Shown here: piece after piece, positions 5,386 to 12,966 of the stretch | Layout of the letters: every line of letters starts with the position of its first letter | How positions within the stretch are numbered: position 1 is the first letter of the stretch | Source of the DNA: an uncultured Stomatobaculum sp. | Lineage (GTDB): Bacteria; Bacillota; Clostridia; Lachnospirales; Lachnospiraceae | DNA: 15,668 nt | NCBI GenBank assembly: GCA_938010625.1 | Contig: CALLVJ010000022.1 | Location: 1-15,668, forward strand | Direction: 5' to 3' | Translations under genes and position numbers: made by a program | The notes under the pieces: model-generated | The model's input: the letters and a program-made list of their open reading frames with translations, nothing else | Databases searched by the model: none | What the model was told of the DNA's origin: nothing

Positions 5386-7689
5386 ATGAGCAAACGAAAG
5401 AAGGATGAAGGGGGGCTCTATCGGCGCCTGCGAGATATAATTTTCGGCGTCGATGATGATGATGATGATGTGGACGGGGAGTTTGAACTTTTGGAAGATT
5501 ATGCGTTACCGGAAGATCTCCGGCAGAAGTACCTGAAAATTTGTGATGAGCTGAATGCTTGTCCGCCGGAGGAGCGGGAGAGTAAACGAAAAGAACTGGA
5601 GGATAAGTATCATATTAAAATTTCCTTTGATCCGGAAACAGGAAATTGCACATTTGGGGAGGATCCGCTGACTGCCATCCTGAAAAGTCGAATGAAATCG
5701 CTGGGCAGGCGCGTGTCCGAGAGTCTGATTCCGCGCTGGATGCGCGGCGATAACGGAGAAGAGGAGGAAGAGGAGGACGAGAATCCGGAGGACAGTGATC
5801 GCGGAGATGACGGTGGCAATCGCGGCGGACGCGGCTTTGGCGGTCTGTTGTTTCCACTGCTCGTGTTGCTTGCGGTCGTCATGTTGCTCTTCAATTTACT
5901 GTTGCCCCTCGGCGGCAAGCGGAGCAGTGCCCAGGTCAAAGAGGTCTCCTACACTGAGTTTCTAAGGCTGGTTGATGAAAAGGCTGTTGTCTCGGCAAAG
6001 ATTGGCAATTCGGTGATCCGCTTCGACGCAAAACCGGCGGGACAGAAGGAAGCCGTGCACTATGTGACGACCCGGATGGACAGCGATCGGGATCTCCCGG
6101 AACAGCTGTACCGCGCGGGCGCTGTCGTGACGCGGGAGCGCTTTGACATTGGAAGTCTGCTGCTCTCTGGTGCGGCGCTCTTTCTGCCGGTCATTCTGAT
6201 TTTTGGCGCAATGAACTTTCTGATTCGCCGCATGGGTGTGGGCGGCGGCAATTTCATGGGCGGCGTCGCGAAGAGCAATGCGAAGGTCTATGTGCAAAAG
6301 GAGACCGGTGTGACCTTTGCCGATGTCGCCGGCGAGGACGAGGCAAAAGAGAGTCTGACCGAGATTGTCGACTTTCTTCATAACCCCGAGCGCTTCCGTG
6401 AAATCGGCGCAAAGCTCCCGAAGGGGGCGCTCCTCGTGGGGCCGCCCGGAACCGGTAAGACCCTGCTTGCAAAGGCAGTGGCAGGCGAGGCGAATGTGCC
6501 ATTTTTCTCGCTCTCGGGTTCAGACTTTGTCGAAATGTATGTCGGCGTCGGCGCGTCCCGCGTCCGCGATCTCTTCCGTCAGGCGCAGGAGGCAGCGCCC
6601 TGCATCATCTTCATTGATGAGATTGATGCGATCGGAAAGAGCCGCGATTCGCGCTATGGCGGCGGCAACGACGAGCGGGAGCAGACCTTGAACCAGCTGC
6701 TCTCCGAGATGGACGGGTTTGACTCCTCGAAGGGGCTTCTCGTGCTCGGCGCAACCAACCGGCCGGAGATTCTGGATCCCGCGCTGCTGCGCCCCGGGCG
6801 TTTTGACCGCCGTGTGATTGTGGAGCGACCGGACTTGAAGGGCCGCATTGAAATTCTCAAGGTGCACGCGAAGGATGTCATGCTCGACGATACCGTTGAT
6901 TTTGATGCGATTGGTCTCGCGACGAGCGGCGCCGTCGGCTCCGAACTCGCCAATATGGTCAACGAGGCTGCAATTCTCGCCGTCAAAAACGGACGGAAAG
7001 CCGTGAGCCAGAAGGATCTCTTTGAGTCGGTCGAGGTGGTGCTGGTCGGCAAGGAGAAGAAGGATCGCGTGATGAACCAGAAGGAGCGCCGCATTGTCTC
7101 CTATCACGAGGTCGGACATGCGCTGATTTCCGCGCTTCAGAAAAACACGGAGCCGGTGCAGAAAATCACGATTGTGCCGCGCACCATGGGGGCGCTCGGC
7201 TATGTCATGTATGTGCCGGAGGAGGAGACCTATCTGATGTCGAAGAAAGAGCTCGAGGAGCGGCTGGTCTCGACTCTCGGCGGCAGAGCAGCAGAGGAGC
7301 TGGTCTTTGGCGATGTCACAACCGGCGCGCAGAATGACATTGAGCAGGCGACCAACATCGCAAAGTCGATGGTCACGATGTATGGCATGAGCGAGAGCTT
7401 TGGCCTCATGGGACTGGCGCGCGTGGAAAGTCAGTATCTCTCTGGAAGAACTGTGATGGACTGCTCGGATCAGACCGCGGCGCAAGTTGACAGAGAAGTA
7501 GAGCGCATTTTGAAGGAAGCTTATCAGACGGCCCTGCTGCTGCTCCGCGAGAATCGAATGGTGCTGGATCAGATTGCGGATTTCCTGATTAACCGCGAGA
7601 CCATCACTGGAAAGGAGTTCATGCAGATTCTCCGGAAAGTCAAGAAGCTGCCGACCCCGCTCTCGGAACAGGAACCCATTTTTATTTGA
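5386..7689 (+). CDS. ftsH: ATP-dependent zinc metalloprotease FtsH with long acidic N-terminal extension
   Basis: Membrane-anchored AAA+ protease that unfolds and degrades misassembled membrane proteins and short-lived regulators, working as a hexamer on the cytosolic side. The order is: an unusual cytosolic N-terminus (1-152), TM1 (about 153-176), extracytoplasmic domain (177-255), TM2 (256-280), AAA+ domain with Walker A GPPGTGKT (352-359), Walker B IIFIDE (407-412) and second region of homology GATNRP to GRFDR (455-475) with two arginine fingers, then the peptidase domain with HEVGH (574-578) and the third zinc ligand Asp651 in TTGAQND. All catalytic residues are present. At 767 residues it is about 120-150 longer than usual; the surplus is all N-terminal and contains six Asp (23-28) and six Glu (125-130). 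The C-terminus is short. The start has AAGGAG at 5364-5369 but 16 bases away, an unusually long spacing. Own promoter, strong terminator. Confidence 0.97.
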   Translation: MSKRKKDEGGLYRRLRDIIFGVDDDDDDVDGEFELLEDYALPEDLRQKYLKICDELNACPPEERESKRKELEDKYHIKISFDPETGNCTFGEDPLTAILKSRMKSLGRRVSESLIPRWMRGDNGEEEEEEDENPEDSDRGDDGGNRGGRGFGGLLFPLLVLLAVVMLLFNLLLPLGGKRSSAQVKEVSYTEFLRLVDEKAVVSAKIGNSVIRFDAKPAGQKEAVHYVTTRMDSDRDLPEQLYRAGAVVTRERFDIGSLLLSGAALFLPVILIFGAMNFLIRRMGVGGGNFMGGVAKSNAKVYVQKETGVTFADVAGEDEAKESLTEIVDFLHNPERFREIGAKLPKGALLVGPPGTGKTLLAKAVAGEANVPFFSLSGSDFVEMYVGVGASRVRDLFRQAQEAAPCIIFIDEIDAIGKSRDSRYGGGNDEREQTLNQLLSEMDGFDSSKGLLVLGATNRPEILDPALLRPGRFDRRVIVERPDLKGRIEILKVHAKDVMLDDTVDFDAIGLATSGAVGSELANMVNEAAILAVKNGRKAVSQKDLFESVEVVLVGKEKKDRVMNQKERRIVSYHEVGHALISALQKNTEPVQKITIVPRTMGALGYVMYVPEEETYLMSKKELEERLVSTLGGRAAEELVFGDVTTGAQNDIEQATNIAKSMVTMYGMSESFGLMGLARVESQYLSGRTVMDCSDQTAAQVDREVERILKEAYQTALLLLRENRMVLDQIADFLINRETITGKEFMQILRKVKKLPTPLSEQEPIFI
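5452..5469 (+). repeat. (GAT)6 trinucleotide repeat in ftsH
   Basis: Six perfect in-frame GAT units encode Asp23-Asp28 of FtsH. Slippage would change the acidic tract length without shifting the frame. Confidence 0.9.
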
Positions 7690-7746
7690 GAAAACGTGCA
7701 AAAGCCCTTCTACTTGGAAGGCGGGGCAGGATTTGCCTGATCACAC

Positions 7747-7784
7747 AAAACGAGAGAGACAGCTTCGGCTGTCTCTCTCGTTTT
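7747..7784. terminator. Bidirectional UUCG-loop terminator between ftsH and the DUF1846 gene
   Basis: A perfect 13-bp GC-rich stem (7751-7763 with 7768-7780) is capped by a TTCG tetraloop (7764-7767) and flanked by AAAA (7747-7750) and TTTT (7781-7784). It serves both convergent genes; the minus-strand gene stops 14 bp away. Confidence 0.96.
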
Positions 7785-7797
7785 ATCAAAACAGGTC

Positions 7798-9270
7798 TCA
7801 GTGATAAATTTTCTTATTCTCGTAGCGCGGCTCGCTGGTCAATTGCAGGCCGAGCTTGTTCAAAATGCGGATATCCACCTCGGAGAGCATGACAGAGGTG
7901 TGCGCTTGGCAGCCGCGGAGTTTTTTCAGCTGATCCAGGGCATGTGCAGCATTCGGATCGCTCGCGGCGTTCATGGAGAGCGCAATCAGAATCTCGTCGG
8001 TGTGAAGACGCGGATTCTTGGAGCCTAGATAGTTGATTTTCAGCGTCTGCACGGGCTCAATGACGGCCGGAGAAATCAGCTTGATTTCGTCCGGAATGCC
8101 GCCGAGTGCTTTCACGGCGTTCAGAAGCACAGCCGCGCTTGCGCCGAGGAGGTCGGAGGTCTTGCCGGTCACAATGCGGCCGTCCGGCAGCTCAATCGCA
8201 GCGGCGGGGGCGCCGGTCACTTCTGCCTTGAGAAGCGCCGCGTGGACCACTGGGCGATTTGCCGTGGTTACGCCTGCCTGCTTCATCAGAAATTCAATCT
8301 TCGTGACTTCGGACTTTTTGGATTCACCCTTCACGAGGCGTCCCATTGTTGTATACCAGCGGCGGATAATTTCCTGGCGCCCTGCCTCGCGGCACACCTG
8401 GTCGTCCATGATACAGTTGCCTGCCATGTTGACACCCATGTCGGTCGGGGATTTGTAGGGGCAGCTGCCGAAAATACCTTCGAACATTGCGGAGAGCACA
8501 GGGAAAATCTCCACATCGCGGTTATAGTTGACGGTCGTCACACCGTAGGCTTCCAGGTGGAAGGGGTCAATCATGTTGACATCGTTTAAGTCGGCGGTGG
8601 CAGCTTCGTAGGCGAGGTTCACAGGGTGGTTCAACGGCAGATTCCAAATCGGGAAGGTCTCAAACTTTGCATAGCCGGCTTTCACGCCGCGGCGGTTCTC
8701 GTGGTAGAGTTGAGAGAGGCAGGTCGCCATCTTGCCGCTGCCGGGACCTGGCGCTGTCACAATGACGAGCGGCCTTGTGGTCTCGATGTATTCATTTCTG
8801 CCGTAGCCTTCCTCGCTCACAATGAGTGGGATGTTCGCGGGATAGCCGTCGATCGAGTAGTGGCGGTAGACTTTGATCCCCATGGCTTCGAGCTTGCTCT
8901 TAAACTGGTCGGCTGCATTGGTGTAGCGGGTGATGACGACGGAGCCGACATAGAGACCGGAATCGCGGAAGGCCTGAATCAGGCGCAGCACATCGACATC
9001 GTAGGTGATGCCGAGATCGCCGCGAATCTTATTTTTCTCGATGTCCGCCGCAGAAATTGCAATGACAATTTCCGCCTGGTCAGCCAGATGTAGCAGCATG
9101 CGGAGCTTGCTGTCCGGCTGGAATCCAGGGAGAACGCGGGAAGCGTGGTAGTCATCGAAGAGTTTGCCGCCAAACTCGAGATAGAGCTTGTCGCCAAACT
9201 GAGAGATGCGCTCGCGGATGTGCTCAGACTGCATGCGGAGATATTTCTCGTTGTCAAAACCAATTTTCAT
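7798..9270 (-). CDS. DUF1846 family protein (UPF0371)
   Basis: A 490-residue soluble protein of the DUF1846 family, common in Firmicutes and of unknown biochemical role. The family-typical N-terminus is plain (GFDNEKYLRMQSEHIRER, FGGKLFDDYHASRVLPGF). A glycine-rich loop APGPGSGKMAT at about 173-183 resembles a P-loop and suggests nucleotide or phosphate binding, followed by a conserved segment (FETFPIWNLPLNHPVN). Length matches the family, and no signal peptide or membrane segment is seen. The start at 9270 is fixed by AAAGGAG 6-7 bases upstream and by the family N-terminus; an upstream in-frame extension of 19 codons is basic, has no ribosome site and covers the promoter. The gene stands alone, divergent from the DUF1653-uvrC-hprK operon, and ends at a shared terminator. 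Confidence 0.93.
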   Translation of the reverse strand: MKIGFDNEKYLRMQSEHIRERISQFGDKLYLEFGGKLFDDYHASRVLPGFQPDSKLRMLLHLADQAEIVIAISAADIEKNKIRGDLGITYDVDVLRLIQAFRDSGLYVGSVVITRYTNAADQFKSKLEAMGIKVYRHYSIDGYPANIPLIVSEEGYGRNEYIETTRPLVIVTAPGPGSGKMATCLSQLYHENRRGVKAGYAKFETFPIWNLPLNHPVNLAYEAATADLNDVNMIDPFHLEAYGVTTVNYNRDVEIFPVLSAMFEGIFGSCPYKSPTDMGVNMAGNCIMDDQVCREAGRQEIIRRWYTTMGRLVKGESKKSEVTKIEFLMKQAGVTTANRPVVHAALLKAEVTGAPAAAIELPDGRIVTGKTSDLLGASAAVLLNAVKALGGIPDEIKLISPAVIEPVQTLKINYLGSKNPRLHTDEILIALSMNAASDPNAAHALDQLKKLRGCQAHTSVMLSEVDIRILNKLGLQLTSEPRYENKKIYH

Positions 9271-9316
9271 ATCCACTCCTTTGCGTCGAATGCCGCCGAC
9301 CCTGTGCCGCGTGCAT

Positions 9317-9345
9317 TTGACACGCACGAGATTGTATCATAGCTT
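9317..9345 (+). promoter_or_regulatory. Candidate promoter of the DUF1653-uvrC-hprK-murB-whiA-HPr operon
   Basis: A perfect TTGACA (9317-9322) lies 17 bp before TAGCTT (9340-9345), which keeps only the TA...T of the -10. The -35 lies partly in the loop of a dyad, GCGTG (9309-9313) and CACGC (9321-9325). A second candidate, the extended -10 TGG-TATACT at 9356-9364, would put the transcript start at about the first base of the ATG at 9372. Confidence 0.45.
9331..9339 (-). promoter_or_regulatory. Extended -10 promoter for the DUF1846 gene
   Basis: On the minus strand TGA-TACAAT is an extended -10 hexamer. It lies within the spacer of the opposing operon promoter, so RNA polymerase cannot occupy both at once. 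The -35 is poor. The leader would be about 55 nt and contains AAAGGAG before the ATG. Confidence 0.5.
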
Positions 9346-9371
9346 GGCAAAAATGTGGTATACTTTTTGCC

Positions 9372-9986
9372 ATGAATAAGAAAGAGAGCCCGTTGCCGGG
9401 GGCCTTTTACCGGCAGAAAGAGGGAAGTCTGTATCAGGTGCGCTGTGTCGCGGCTGATGCCGCAGGCGGCGAAATGCTTGTGATCTGTCAGAAATTGTCC
9501 GCTGATTTCGGGCTTGTGGCCTATCGCTTTTCGCAGTTTGCAAAGCAGTTTTCGGAGGTGGCGCTGACAGAGGAAGAAGCTGCTGCAGGGTCGGAGGTGA
9601 CAGAGGAGAGAGCGGCAGAGAGCAGCCCTTCGGATACAGAACAGGGAAAAACGGCGCAGCTGGAGGCGACTGCTGCAGCTGGGGAGAGCGAGGCAGCTTT
9701 GCATGCGGCAGGTGTCAGCCAGGGCGTGCGGGCAGCGATTCCGGAGCCCGAGCCCGAAGAGCGGGATCTCCGTTTCCTGCATTTTCTCGAGCTTCAGAGC
9801 CCGCGGGAGCGCAGGATTTACCTCGAGGAAGAGCGCGACAATCTGACTGTGCGGGACATCCTGCGGATTGCGACAGCGCTTGAAATCGAGGACAGCGGCG
9901 AGCCGGAGGATCAGCTGCGCAATGCGTTTGCGGCACTCCGCATGCAGGAGCGCTATGAGAAGGAGCGCGGCGACCGCCATGTTTGA
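9372..9986 (+). CDS. DUF1653-like protein, first gene of the uvrC operon
   Basis: A 204-residue protein. Residues about 8-62 (PGAFYRQKEGSLYQV, then GGEMLVICQ, then DFGLVAYRFSQF) fit the small beta-rich DUF1653 domain, which has no established function. Residues 65-130 are an Ala/Glu/Ser-rich low-complexity linker. Residues 131-198 form a mostly helical, charged region (FLHFLELQSPRERRIYLEEE, then LRIATALEIED) that resembles the C-terminal part of other Lachnospiraceae DUF1653 proteins, as far as I can recall. The start is ambiguous in mechanism: no Shine-Dalgarno is visible before the ATG, and the extended -10 at 9356-9364 would generate a nearly leaderless mRNA. The final 8 bp overlap uvrC, so expression of the two is linked. 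No membrane segment or catalytic motif is seen. Confidence 0.75.
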   Translation: MNKKESPLPGAFYRQKEGSLYQVRCVAADAAGGEMLVICQKLSADFGLVAYRFSQFAKQFSEVALTEEEAAAGSEVTEERAAESSPSDTEQGKTAQLEATAAAGESEAALHAAGVSQGVRAAIPEPEPEERDLRFLHFLELQSPRERRIYLEEERDNLTVRDILRIATALEIEDSGEPEDQLRNAFAALRMQERYEKERGDRHV

Positions 9987-11865
9987 GATCCAGGAGGAAC
10001 TGAAAAAGCTGCCGCAGAGCCCCGGCGTCTACATCATGCACGACAAGCAGGATGAGATTATCTATGTGGGCAAGGCGATTTCACTTCGGAACCGCGTGCG
10101 GCAGTATTTTCAATCCTCGCGGGGCAAGAGCCCGAAGATTCTGCAGATGGTGAGCCGCATTGCCCGCTTCGAATATATCGTGACGGACTCAGAACTCGAA
10201 GCACTGGTGCTTGAAAACAATCTGATCAAGGAGAACCGCCCGCGCTACAATACAATGCTCCGGGATGACAAGACCTATCCTTATATCAAGGTTACGGTTC
10301 GAGAGCCGTTTCCGCGCATTTTCATGACGCGGCAGATGAAGAAGGACAAGGCAAAATACTTCGGACCGTTCAGTTCGTCGCAGGCGGTGCGGAAGACGCT
10401 CGACTTTATGTACCGCGCCTTTCAGCTCCGGGACTGCAAGCGCGTGTTGCCGCGGGACATCGGAAAAGAGCGCCCCTGCCTGAATTATCACATTCACCAG
10501 TGCGGCGCGCCCTGCGCAGGTTATATGGGCGAAAAGGCATACCGCGCGAATGTGGACGCCGCGCTCGACTTTTTGAATGGAAGATTTGCGCCGGTTGTCA
10601 GAAAGCTGCAGAGTGAGATGGAGGACGCGGCAGCGCGCATGGAATTTGAGCGCGCGGGTGAGCTCCGAGATCTGCTCCGCAGCATTGAGCACATTGAGCA
10701 GCGGCAAAAGGTGACCTCGGAGGGCATGGAGGACAGAGATATCATTGCGCTCGGCAGAGATGAGCGGGAGGCCGTGGTGCAGGTCTTCTTTGTGCGCGAG
10801 GGCAGGATTGTGGGGCGGGAGCACCACTACCTGCACATTGCAATGGAAGATGAGAATCGGGAGCTGCTCGAGAGCTTTGTGAAGCAGTTCTACGCGGGGA
10901 CACCCTTTATTCCACAGGAGATCTGGCTCCAGGAGGAGCTCATGGACAGTGCGCTTCTCACTGACTGGCTCTCGGCAAAGCGCGGCGCGCGCGTGAAGCT
11001 CGTGGTGCCAAAGAAGGGGCAGAAGGAAAAGCTGATGGAGCTCGCCGCCCGGAATGCCGACATGATACTCGAAAAGGACAGGCAGCGGCTCCAGATGGAC
11101 GAGGCGCGGAGCAGGGGCGCTGTGCATGAGCTGGAAGTGCTGACAGGGCTTCAGAACCTGCACCGCATGGAGGCCTATGATATTTCCAATATCAGCGGAA
11201 CCCTCTCGGTTGGCTCCATGGTCGTCTACGAGGATGGCAAACCGAAGAAGAGCGATTATCGGAAATTCCGCATCCAGACTGTCATAGGGGCAAACGACTA
11301 TGCGTCGCTCCGGGAGGTGCTGACCCGCCGCTTTCAACGGAGCCTCGCGGCAGAGGATGGCAATTTCGTGAAGCTGCCGGACCTGATTTTAATGGACGGC
11401 GGCAGAGGGCAGGTCAACATCGCCCTCGAAGTACTGGAGAATTTCCGCTTGCGGATTCCGGTCTGCGGCATGGTCAAGGACGATCAGCACAGGACGCGGG
11501 GGCTCTGGTATCGGGGCGCAGAACTGCCTGTTTCGGAGCGGAGTGAGGGCTTTAAGCTCGTGACCCGCATTCAGGATGAGGCGCACCGCTTTGCGATTGA
11601 ATATCACCGGAGTCTCCGCTCGAAGGCAGAGGTGCACTCGGCGCTCGACGATATTCCGGGTATCGGAGCCGTGCGGCGGAAGGCGCTGCTCCGAAAGTTC
11701 GGCGGTATTGAGGGCGTCCGGGCTGCAGATGTCGAAGAGCTCAGTGCTCTGCCAGGCTTCAATCTGCGCGTTGCGGAGGAAGTCCATCGATATTTTCATC
11801 GGGAAAGGAGTCAGGAAAATGCACGGCGTGACAGTGACAGAATTGATTCAGAGAAACCATTTTAA
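9979..11865 (+). CDS. uvrC: Excinuclease ABC subunit C
   Basis: The dual-incision nuclease subunit of nucleotide excision repair; with UvrB it cuts 3' then 5' of a DNA lesion. The 628 residues show the full architecture: GIY-YIG nuclease at 13-95 (GVYIMHDKQDEIIYVGKA), four Cys at 153, 167, 175 and 179 that fit the family's iron-sulphur cluster ligands, a UVR helical pair for UvrB contact (about 203-240), the RNase H-like nuclease with D401 (YDISN), D473 (LMDGGRGQ) and H538 (DEAHRFA), and two helix-hairpin-helix motifs (DIPGIGAVRRKALL, LPGFNLRVAEEV). The start at 9979 begins at the conserved MFEIQEELKKLPQSPGVY, with AAGGAG at 9960-9965; the frame is open further up but overlaps the previous gene. 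Its last 47 bp overlap hprK, so the C-terminal tail after HRYFHRERS is shaped by the hprK coding sequence. Confidence 0.97.
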   Translation: MFEIQEELKKLPQSPGVYIMHDKQDEIIYVGKAISLRNRVRQYFQSSRGKSPKILQMVSRIARFEYIVTDSELEALVLENNLIKENRPRYNTMLRDDKTYPYIKVTVREPFPRIFMTRQMKKDKAKYFGPFSSSQAVRKTLDFMYRAFQLRDCKRVLPRDIGKERPCLNYHIHQCGAPCAGYMGEKAYRANVDAALDFLNGRFAPVVRKLQSEMEDAAARMEFERAGELRDLLRSIEHIEQRQKVTSEGMEDRDIIALGRDEREAVVQVFFVREGRIVGREHHYLHIAMEDENRELLESFVKQFYAGTPFIPQEIWLQEELMDSALLTDWLSAKRGARVKLVVPKKGQKEKLMELAARNADMILEKDRQRLQMDEARSRGAVHELEVLTGLQNLHRMEAYDISNISGTLSVGSMVVYEDGKPKKSDYRKFRIQTVIGANDYASLREVLTRRFQRSLAAEDGNFVKLPDLILMDGGRGQVNIALEVLENFRLRIPVCGMVKDDQHRTRGLWYRGAELPVSERSEGFKLVTRIQDEAHRFAIEYHRSLRSKAEVHSALDDIPGIGAVRRKALLRKFGGIEGVRAADVEELSALPGFNLRVAEEVHRYFHRERSQENARRDSDRIDSEKPF

Positions 11866-12949
11866 GAATCTGACGCCTGAGATCAACACGGACGAGATTA
11901 TCATCTCGGCGTCGGATATCAACCGCCCGGCGCTCCCGCTGACCGGCTTTTTCGCGCACTTTGACAACGCGAGGCTGCAGGTTATCGGCAATGTCGAAAC
12001 GGAGTACATTGGTCTCATGGACGAGGCGCGGCGCGAGCAGATTTTTGACTGCATATGCCGCTTTCGCGTGCCGGGCTTTATCTTCTCGCGGAATTTGCAG
12101 CCGCACGAGACGCTGTTAAAGAAGTGCCGCGAGTACGGGATTCCCTGCATGGTGACCTCACAAACCACAGCGGATCTGACGTCTGAATTGATTCGCTGGC
12201 TCAAGGCAAAGCTCGCGCCCCAGATTTCGATTCACGGTGTTTTGGTCGATGTCTACGGAGAGGGTGTCCTGATTATGGGCGACTCGGGCGTTGGAAAAAG
12301 TGAGGCGGCGCTTGAGTTAATCCGGCGAGGGCACCGTCTGGTTGCGGACGATGTGGTTGAGCTTCGGAAGGTCTCGGAGGTCGCCTTGGTCGGACGGGCG
12401 CCGGCAATTACCAAGCATTTCATTGAACTCCGCGGCATCGGCATTATTGATGTGCGCGCGCTGTTCGGCGCAGAGTGCGTGAAGGATGTCCAGACCGTGG
12501 ATCTCGTGATCAAGCTGGAGGACTGGGACAAGACCAAGGACTATGATCGCCTCGGTATGGAAGACCAGTACATAGAGATTCTGGGCGTCCGCGTGGTCTG
12601 CAACACGCTTCCAATCCGCCCGGGGCGAAATCTCGCGATTATCTGCGAGACTGCTGCTGTGAACCACCGCCAGAAAAAGATGGGCTACAATGCGGCAAAG
12701 GAGCTGTACCGTCGCGTCAACGACAACATGGCGCGCAGCGCTGAAGAGCATGAGAAGGAGCGCCGGGAAGAAGCGTTGATCGCCGAGCGAAAGCGAATTG
12801 GAGAGGCGCTGAACCAGGGGGTCAAGGACAAGATTCTCGGACATCTCGATACGATCGACGAGAGCGATCTCCCGGCGCACTATGGTGAATTTGAGCGGAG
12901 CGGCTACCGGATCGAATCCGACAGCGCGGATATTGGCGAACTGAATTAA
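11819..12949 (+). CDS. hprK: HPr kinase/phosphorylase with C-terminal extension
   Basis: The bifunctional sensor that phosphorylates and dephosphorylates a Ser of HPr/Crh in response to glycolytic intermediates, ATP and phosphate, controlling carbon catabolite repression. The N-terminal domain (1-130) begins with the family pattern VTVTELIQRN...LTPEI and DINRPALPLTGFF. The catalytic core has the conserved His139 (SIHGVLVDVYG), Walker A GDSGVGKSE (154-162), and the family signature VKDVQTVDLVIKLEDWD (221-237). The start is fixed by AAAGGAG at 11804-11810 and the conserved N-terminus, giving a 47-bp overlap with uvrC. The protein has 376 residues against about 310-320 usual; the surplus follows residue 300 as a charged, probably helical segment (305-335, many Glu/Arg/Lys) and an acidic tail. 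The likely target, an HPr-like protein, is the last gene of this operon. Confidence 0.96.
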   Translation: MHGVTVTELIQRNHFKNLTPEINTDEIIISASDINRPALPLTGFFAHFDNARLQVIGNVETEYIGLMDEARREQIFDCICRFRVPGFIFSRNLQPHETLLKKCREYGIPCMVTSQTTADLTSELIRWLKAKLAPQISIHGVLVDVYGEGVLIMGDSGVGKSEAALELIRRGHRLVADDVVELRKVSEVALVGRAPAITKHFIELRGIGIIDVRALFGAECVKDVQTVDLVIKLEDWDKTKDYDRLGMEDQYIEILGVRVVCNTLPIRPGRNLAIICETAAVNHRQKKMGYNAAKELYRRVNDNMARSAEEHEKERREEALIAERKRIGEALNQGVKDKILGHLDTIDESDLPAHYGEFERSGYRIESDSADIGELN

Positions 12950-12966
12950 GTGAGGAGGAATGCAAG

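Noticed and set aside
6520..7701. Long open frame (about 390 codons) antisense to ftsH
   Set aside because: It mirrors the highly conserved ftsH frame; no ribosome site or recognisable domain. GC-rich codon use in ftsH keeps the antisense frame open.
9868..9978. Upstream extension of uvrC
   Set aside because: Conserved UvrC N-terminus starts at 9979; the extension is an out-of-frame reading of the DUF1653-like gene.
10189..11337. Long open frame (about 380 codons) antisense to uvrC
   Set aside because: The plus strand encodes all UvrC motifs across the same bases; the antisense protein is His/Leu-rich without any family features.
11576..11818. Upstream extension of hprK
   Set aside because: It reads the uvrC helix-hairpin-helix region in the wrong frame; AAAGGAG and the family N-terminus support 11819.
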